Below are positions 59,925-64,000 of a stretch of DNA of 64,000 bases, in pieces. The position numbers and the translations under genes were made by a program. Under the pieces are notes generated by a model that was not told where the DNA came from, made no database searches, and worked only from the letters and a program-made list of their open reading frames with translations. The first letter of the stretch is position 1. Every line of letters begins with the position of its first letter. The DNA is taken from assembly GCA_021018995.1 (NCBI GenBank), contig CM037590.1, forward strand, positions 103,541,097-103,605,096, written 5' to 3'. Source of the stretch: Chloranthus sessilifolius (Eukaryota > Streptophyta > Magnoliopsida > Chloranthales > Chloranthaceae).

Positions 59925-62325
59925 GTAAAGACCCGTATTTTGAACCCGAGTTAGATTGACCCTGTGTGTGTATTCGGCTCGACAACCGACGTCACCATTT
60001 GTTTTGGATTTTTATCTAGATGTGATTGTACGGACAGATTTTAATTTAGAGCCCATTTGGACCCTCGTGCGAAAGTTGTGCACCGACCTCGGTGTAGCCG
60101 CTCAACACCGGACTTGAGTTTTAAAATTAGAAGTGTATAATACATAAGATGTGTGTGTGTGTTTTACTTTGTGAGCAATCCTATTATAAGAAGGAATTGC
60201 ATTCCCGTATTATACTAGGTTTTGTTAAGAGAGGATAGTTATCCAACCGTGTGAAACTCCGTCTTCTCTCTTCTTCAATCATCGTAGGAGATCGGTTTAG
60301 AAAACCTCCTTCTCTAGAACCCTCTTTGTTGAAAACACTTAAACCTTAGAAAGAACTTAAATCAACCTTGGATTCGTAGTTGGCTATTGGGAGAGGTTGC
60401 GATCATTGGGGGCGTGTTGGAGTTGTCTCTGTGAACTCGTGGGATCGATCGCGGCGCAAATCGTTGAGGAAACCCGTCGGTTTCGTTCCGAAGCTCCATT
60501 TGCGTGACTCATTTCTAATCTAGGAATCCTTAGATTAAAGGTACGTTTTAATTAAACTTTTTGATTAAATCATTAGATTAGCCATGGGTTTTGATTTGGG
60601 ATGTATGGGTTTCGATTCGGGTGAAAACCAGTGAAATCGCGTCGCTGTAGCTCGCTCGAGCGAGCTATTATCATCGCTCGAGCGAGGTATCACCGAACTC
60701 CGACATTGCCTTAGTATTTTAATCATAACTTTTTATTCCGAACTCCGATTGAGATGATTCATTTTGCGTTGGAAAGATAATAGAAATATCTACAACTTTC
60801 ATGTTTTGACCAACTCATTGATCAATTGTCTTGATAGTCAAAAATATATGAGAATGTTACATCAAATCTCTCGAGCGAGCTATTATCATCGCTCGAGCGA
60901 GGTATTGTCGAACTTCGATATTACCTTGGTATTTTAGTCATACCGTTTTGTCCCAAACTTCGATTGAGACAATTCTTTTTGCGTTGGAAAGCTAATAGCA
61001 AAATCTACAACTTTTATGTTTTGACTAACTCATGGATCAATCGTCTTGATAGTCAAAAATATATGAGAATGTTACGTCAAATTCTAGGATTGGCGCAACT
61101 TGCCTGTTTTGACTTGTTTTTGAGGAAACGCTTAAATAGGTCTATATTATTAGTAATTAGAGTTTATCTTAATGCATGAACGTATATTGTGATGTAGATT
61201 GAGGCGAGGCCATCAATAGGACTTTCTTGACTTCGCATAACTCAAGTTTTGGTAGGAGAATCTCATCTTTCGTATTCTATTTTAATTAGCATGGATATTT
61301 TGAATTAAAATCTTTGAACTTCATATGCCATTGAAATCACATACAAATTGAAATTGATATGAATGACTGAAAATCTAAATCTACGAATCACGAAACTTTG
61401 AATACCTTAAGCTCGAAAATCGAAATCAAGAACTGAACTATGTATAAGAGACTTGCATCGATTTATATTAGTATCTCATTTGTTTTATGATTGACTGAAG
61501 CGACCCTCAAAAATTCTTGAACAACTTCACGGCACAAGTTTCCCTCATTACGTGAGGGCTTGTTGCATCTGAAAAAGGGTTCATGAGCAGCGATGGTAGG
61601 TAGGGGTTCCCATCGGCTATATTCACGCTCTCGAGATATAGTTTACTCGGGAGGTATTTTAAGTTGAGGATTAAGTCATGAATTCTTGAACTTTGCATAT
61701 AGAAGTTAGAGAAACTAAGACCTTTGAAACCTTTACATCTGTTCTTAACTGTTTTCACACATTTAGAAATAAATCTTACATATGATTTACGCACCTAAAT
61801 TGATTTATTATCTCGCTTATATGTTTGACAAGCTATATTCGATATTTGTTTTGAAACTATATTAGTTAAAGTAAAATGCGTAGATGTCTTTCTTCTCTGA
61901 GCTTTGTTGGTTAGCTCACTCGACTATCGTCACGGAGTTGAATCTTGGCGTGGCTATTGTGGTGGTGATCTTGACTACGTGCCTGAGGAAGAGCTTGAGG
62001 TTCCTCCTGAGGAGTTTTTCCCAGTATAGAACTTACTGATTTTCTTATTTGTGGTGAGAGTTAGACTTGAATTTGTGGGCCCATTTTAGTTGAATATCAT
62101 AGTTTTATACTTGACGTTGATTTCTGTTATGAGCCATGTTTCGATGATGGTCGGCCATCATCGGTGGTTCTTTACTTTTAATTGCTTCCGCATTTATTTT
62201 AGCTATGGATTTTTATTACGCTTTACTCTGATATGTGCCCTGTTTGTCCGGCTTATCGTTTATTCGATAGGTTGGCGAACCGGCCTTTCCTATACCTGAG
62301 GGATTGGAAAAGTCGGGTCGTCACA
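59925..62325 (+). repeat. Solo LTR of a Tekay-related element (2.4 kb)
   Basis: Starts TGTAAAGACCCGTATTTTGA and ends GGGTCGTCACA, with the perfect duplication TATAG on both sides (59920-59924 and 62326-62330). It contains CTCGCTCGAGCGAG palindromes (60649-60688 and 60868-60902), a conserved block present twice as a 215-bp tandem duplication, and the TGATGG-TCGG-CCATCA hairpin at 62145-62160. No coding region. Confidence 0.95.
60649..61085 (+). repeat. 215-bp tandem duplication with CTCGAG palindromes
   Basis: GCTATTATCATCGCTCGAGC begins at 60664 and again at 60879. Each copy contains GCTCGAGCGAG palindromes, then TTTTAATCATAACTTTTTAT or its variant, then CCGAACTCCGATTGAGATGA, GCGTTGGAAAG and AGTCAAAAATATATGAGAAT. 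The copies differ at about one base in ten. Confidence 0.9.
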
Positions 62326-63446
62326 TATAGAGTTTGTCAAATCCCATTGATCAAGCCAGAAGCTGCTAATCTAATCCAGAGGAGTGGACTGATCATTTCC
62401 CCAACCACTGGACCAGACCAGGCCATGAATACTATTACAGCACTATGTAATGCCAGTACTACAAGGTCCCCAGATCTATGCACAGATCTGGCTGACATCA
62501 ATAGGTATTCCAACCCATAAAATCCTAAGTGCTTTGCCAAGGCAAACAGCTCACTAGTGCCCACAAAAGGACCATGCAACAGGTTGAATAAGGCTATAAA
62601 TTCAGCTGGTCATTGCTACAAAAGGCCTGCAATGACTCAGCCTCAAGCTGCAACTACTACAGAGAAATCGGATCTAAGATCTGATATCGATTAGATAAAA
62701 CAGAGGGGAGCCAGTTCCTGTACAAAACCTCCTCACAAGGCTCTAGAAGCTCATGTGCAGGGGAGAAGAATCTTTCTCAAACATGTGGCTAGACACCACC
62801 TTAGGACTATACTCTATCCACTCAAATAGTCACAGGGTATCCCATTGGTCTGCCCATACCACAGAGGTCTGAGAAAGAGCATGAAAACTGCTACAACTAC
62901 CATGGTCCACAGGCCACCGAGCTCCCCAGATCTCACTATAGATCCAGCATTGCTTTCCATGGGGGGCTATCAAGCCATGAGAAATCAGATGCTAAATAAT
63001 AGATCTACTGAAAACTGAATGGGCTCGTCCCAAATACATGGATCCTATAGACATCTAAAGAAATCATAAGATCTTTAGGTTCAATTAATCATTAAAATAA
63101 TAATCCATTAATAACAGCGAAACTTACAATGAACTGCCTCCAGGCTGCAGCTTGTACACAACTGCTCATCAAAAATCCCAATGTATACAAAACCTATTAC
63201 AAACTGAAATAAACTAAACCTAACTGCTTACAGGGGGATTAGGAAACAAGTGCTAGGCTAAGAGAGAAGAAAAATAGAAAAAAGAGATGATCAAATCCTA
63301 AACCTAGCCTGCTGGAACTCTCAGCCGACAGAGGATGAAAAGAAGGGTCGATGATAAAACTAAACTCTAAGTGTAGCTTGTATACTCAATCCATACGGCC
63401 TTGGCTCTGAAGAGATTAACCCTAATTTTTTTAGCAGACGTGGCAC

Positions 63447-64000
63447 TGTTATAACCCTTGAATGGCTTGAGACATGCGCCTCAAAATTTGTGCCTCGGGA
63501 GGTGTGCCCTAGCCTTAGGAAATTCTCAAAAGGTCCTTGAGTTAAAACTAAGAAGTGGGGAGCTCGTGCTTCGCGGGGCTAGCATATGCATTCATTCATT
63601 CACACAACTGCAAAGCCTTCGCGGAGTAGATTTTGGTCGGTCAAAAGTGCTCACTCGCGCAGTGAATCTTCAGTTAATCACACAGTTCCTTTGCGCTATA
63701 ATGCTGTCACGGAGATGATCTAAAGTGCTTAGATTTCTTACGAAGTGCTTCAGAAGCTCTATCTCGCTTGGTACTCGCACAGGTATGCTCCTGCGCTCAC
63801 GTAGTAATTGGTGAGGCCTCAGAGTGCGCGAGATCTGTGGGAGGAGAATTCTGGGTGTCTCTCTCTTCTAGGGCCACACATGAACTCTACGAGGTAGAAT
63901 TTTGTTCAGTACACACATGGACTCGCTATGTTCTTCGCGTGGCTGGTTTAAGGCCTGATCTCTGTGAGAGCTTCGCGACCACAAATTCTGAGGATTTTAA
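63447..64000 (+). repeat. Possible start of another LTR (clipped)
   Basis: TGTTATAACCCTTGAATGGC has the form of a chromovirus LTR start and the sequence composition changes here to GC-richer. The following 550 bases include CGGGAGGTGTGCC and several GCTTCGCG-type short motifs. No second copy lies in the window, so the call rests on form alone. Confidence 0.3.

Larger units (their letters stand above)
59366..63446 (-). repeat. LTR of Athila element F, split by a solo LTR
   Basis: The LTR 3' end (…GTAAGACGATAACA on the minus strand) is at 59366. The LTR runs to 59924 and resumes after 62330, with at least 1.6 kb in total. The sequence TTCTCTGTGGGACAAAATCT is present on the minus strand near 59510-59530. 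The outer boundary is not resolved; it is placed at 63446 only because another LTR-like start follows. Confidence 0.6.

Noticed and set aside
60649-60902. XhoI-like CTCGAG sites as cloning artefact
   Set aside because: The motif is part of a longer palindrome repeated in a duplicated LTR block and decays like the surrounding LTR.

Overview
The window looks like a stretch of intergenic heterochromatin from a flowering plant, most likely a eudicot. I see no host protein gene, tRNA or rRNA gene that I can support. Almost every base that can be assigned belongs to nested Ty3/Gypsy LTR retrotransposons (Tat/Ogre, Athila and Tekay/chromovirus types). The rest is a fossil caulimovirid (pararetrovirus), a broken LINE holding a CACTA-type MITE, and about 1.3 kb of unassigned AT-rich sequence. 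The plant-specific families, tRNA-Met/Asp/Arg-type primer sites and AT-rich flanks give the origin. I cannot name the genus.

Left part (1-22108). An Athila-like element lies on the minus strand: its 3' LTR is clipped at base 1, integrase remains at about 20.0-20.7 kb, and a 5' LTR lies at 20710-22108. A 17-kb Tat/Ogre-lineage element (1850-18844) sits inside it, with both LTRs, PBS, gag, protease, G-patch, RT, RNase H, a second (archaeal-type) RNase H, integrase and a long 3' noncoding tract.

Middle part (22109-48796). A minus-strand chromovirus keeps its gag start, Met primer site and 2.95-kb LTR (22109-26222) and abuts an older LTR piece of the same family. Next is the 3' end of a second, plus-strand Athila-like element. 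Three later arrivals cut it: a long LTR near 28.4-32.3 kb, a nearly whole 11.9-kb Tekay element (32864-44786, 5-bp duplication GTAAA) and a 2.87-kb solo LTR (45026-47892, duplication GCCAT). The Tekay element carries an extra gene region after integrase with its own TATA-like box.

Right part (48797-64000). A 5'-truncated LINE holds a 163-bp CACTA MITE. A 5.2-kb endogenous pararetrovirus follows (51540-56765, minus strand: RT/RNase H, viroplasmin/transactivator, intergenic promoter with Met primer site, coat protein region). It is joined to a third Athila element (protease, gag, Asp-type primer site, LTR), whose LTR is split by another solo LTR (59925-62325, duplication TATAG). A further LTR-like sequence begins near 63447.

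The structure that no feature list explains is the palindromes. Several LTRs carry clusters of short perfect palindromes whose core differs by family (GATCGATC, CTCGAG, CCCGGG, GCGCGC types). In four related LTRs the cluster lies next to the same conserved block of roughly 180-215 bp. One palindrome array also sits just upstream of the TATA-like box of the extra gene in the Tekay element. A separate hairpin near the 3' end of the LTRs is shared by these families.
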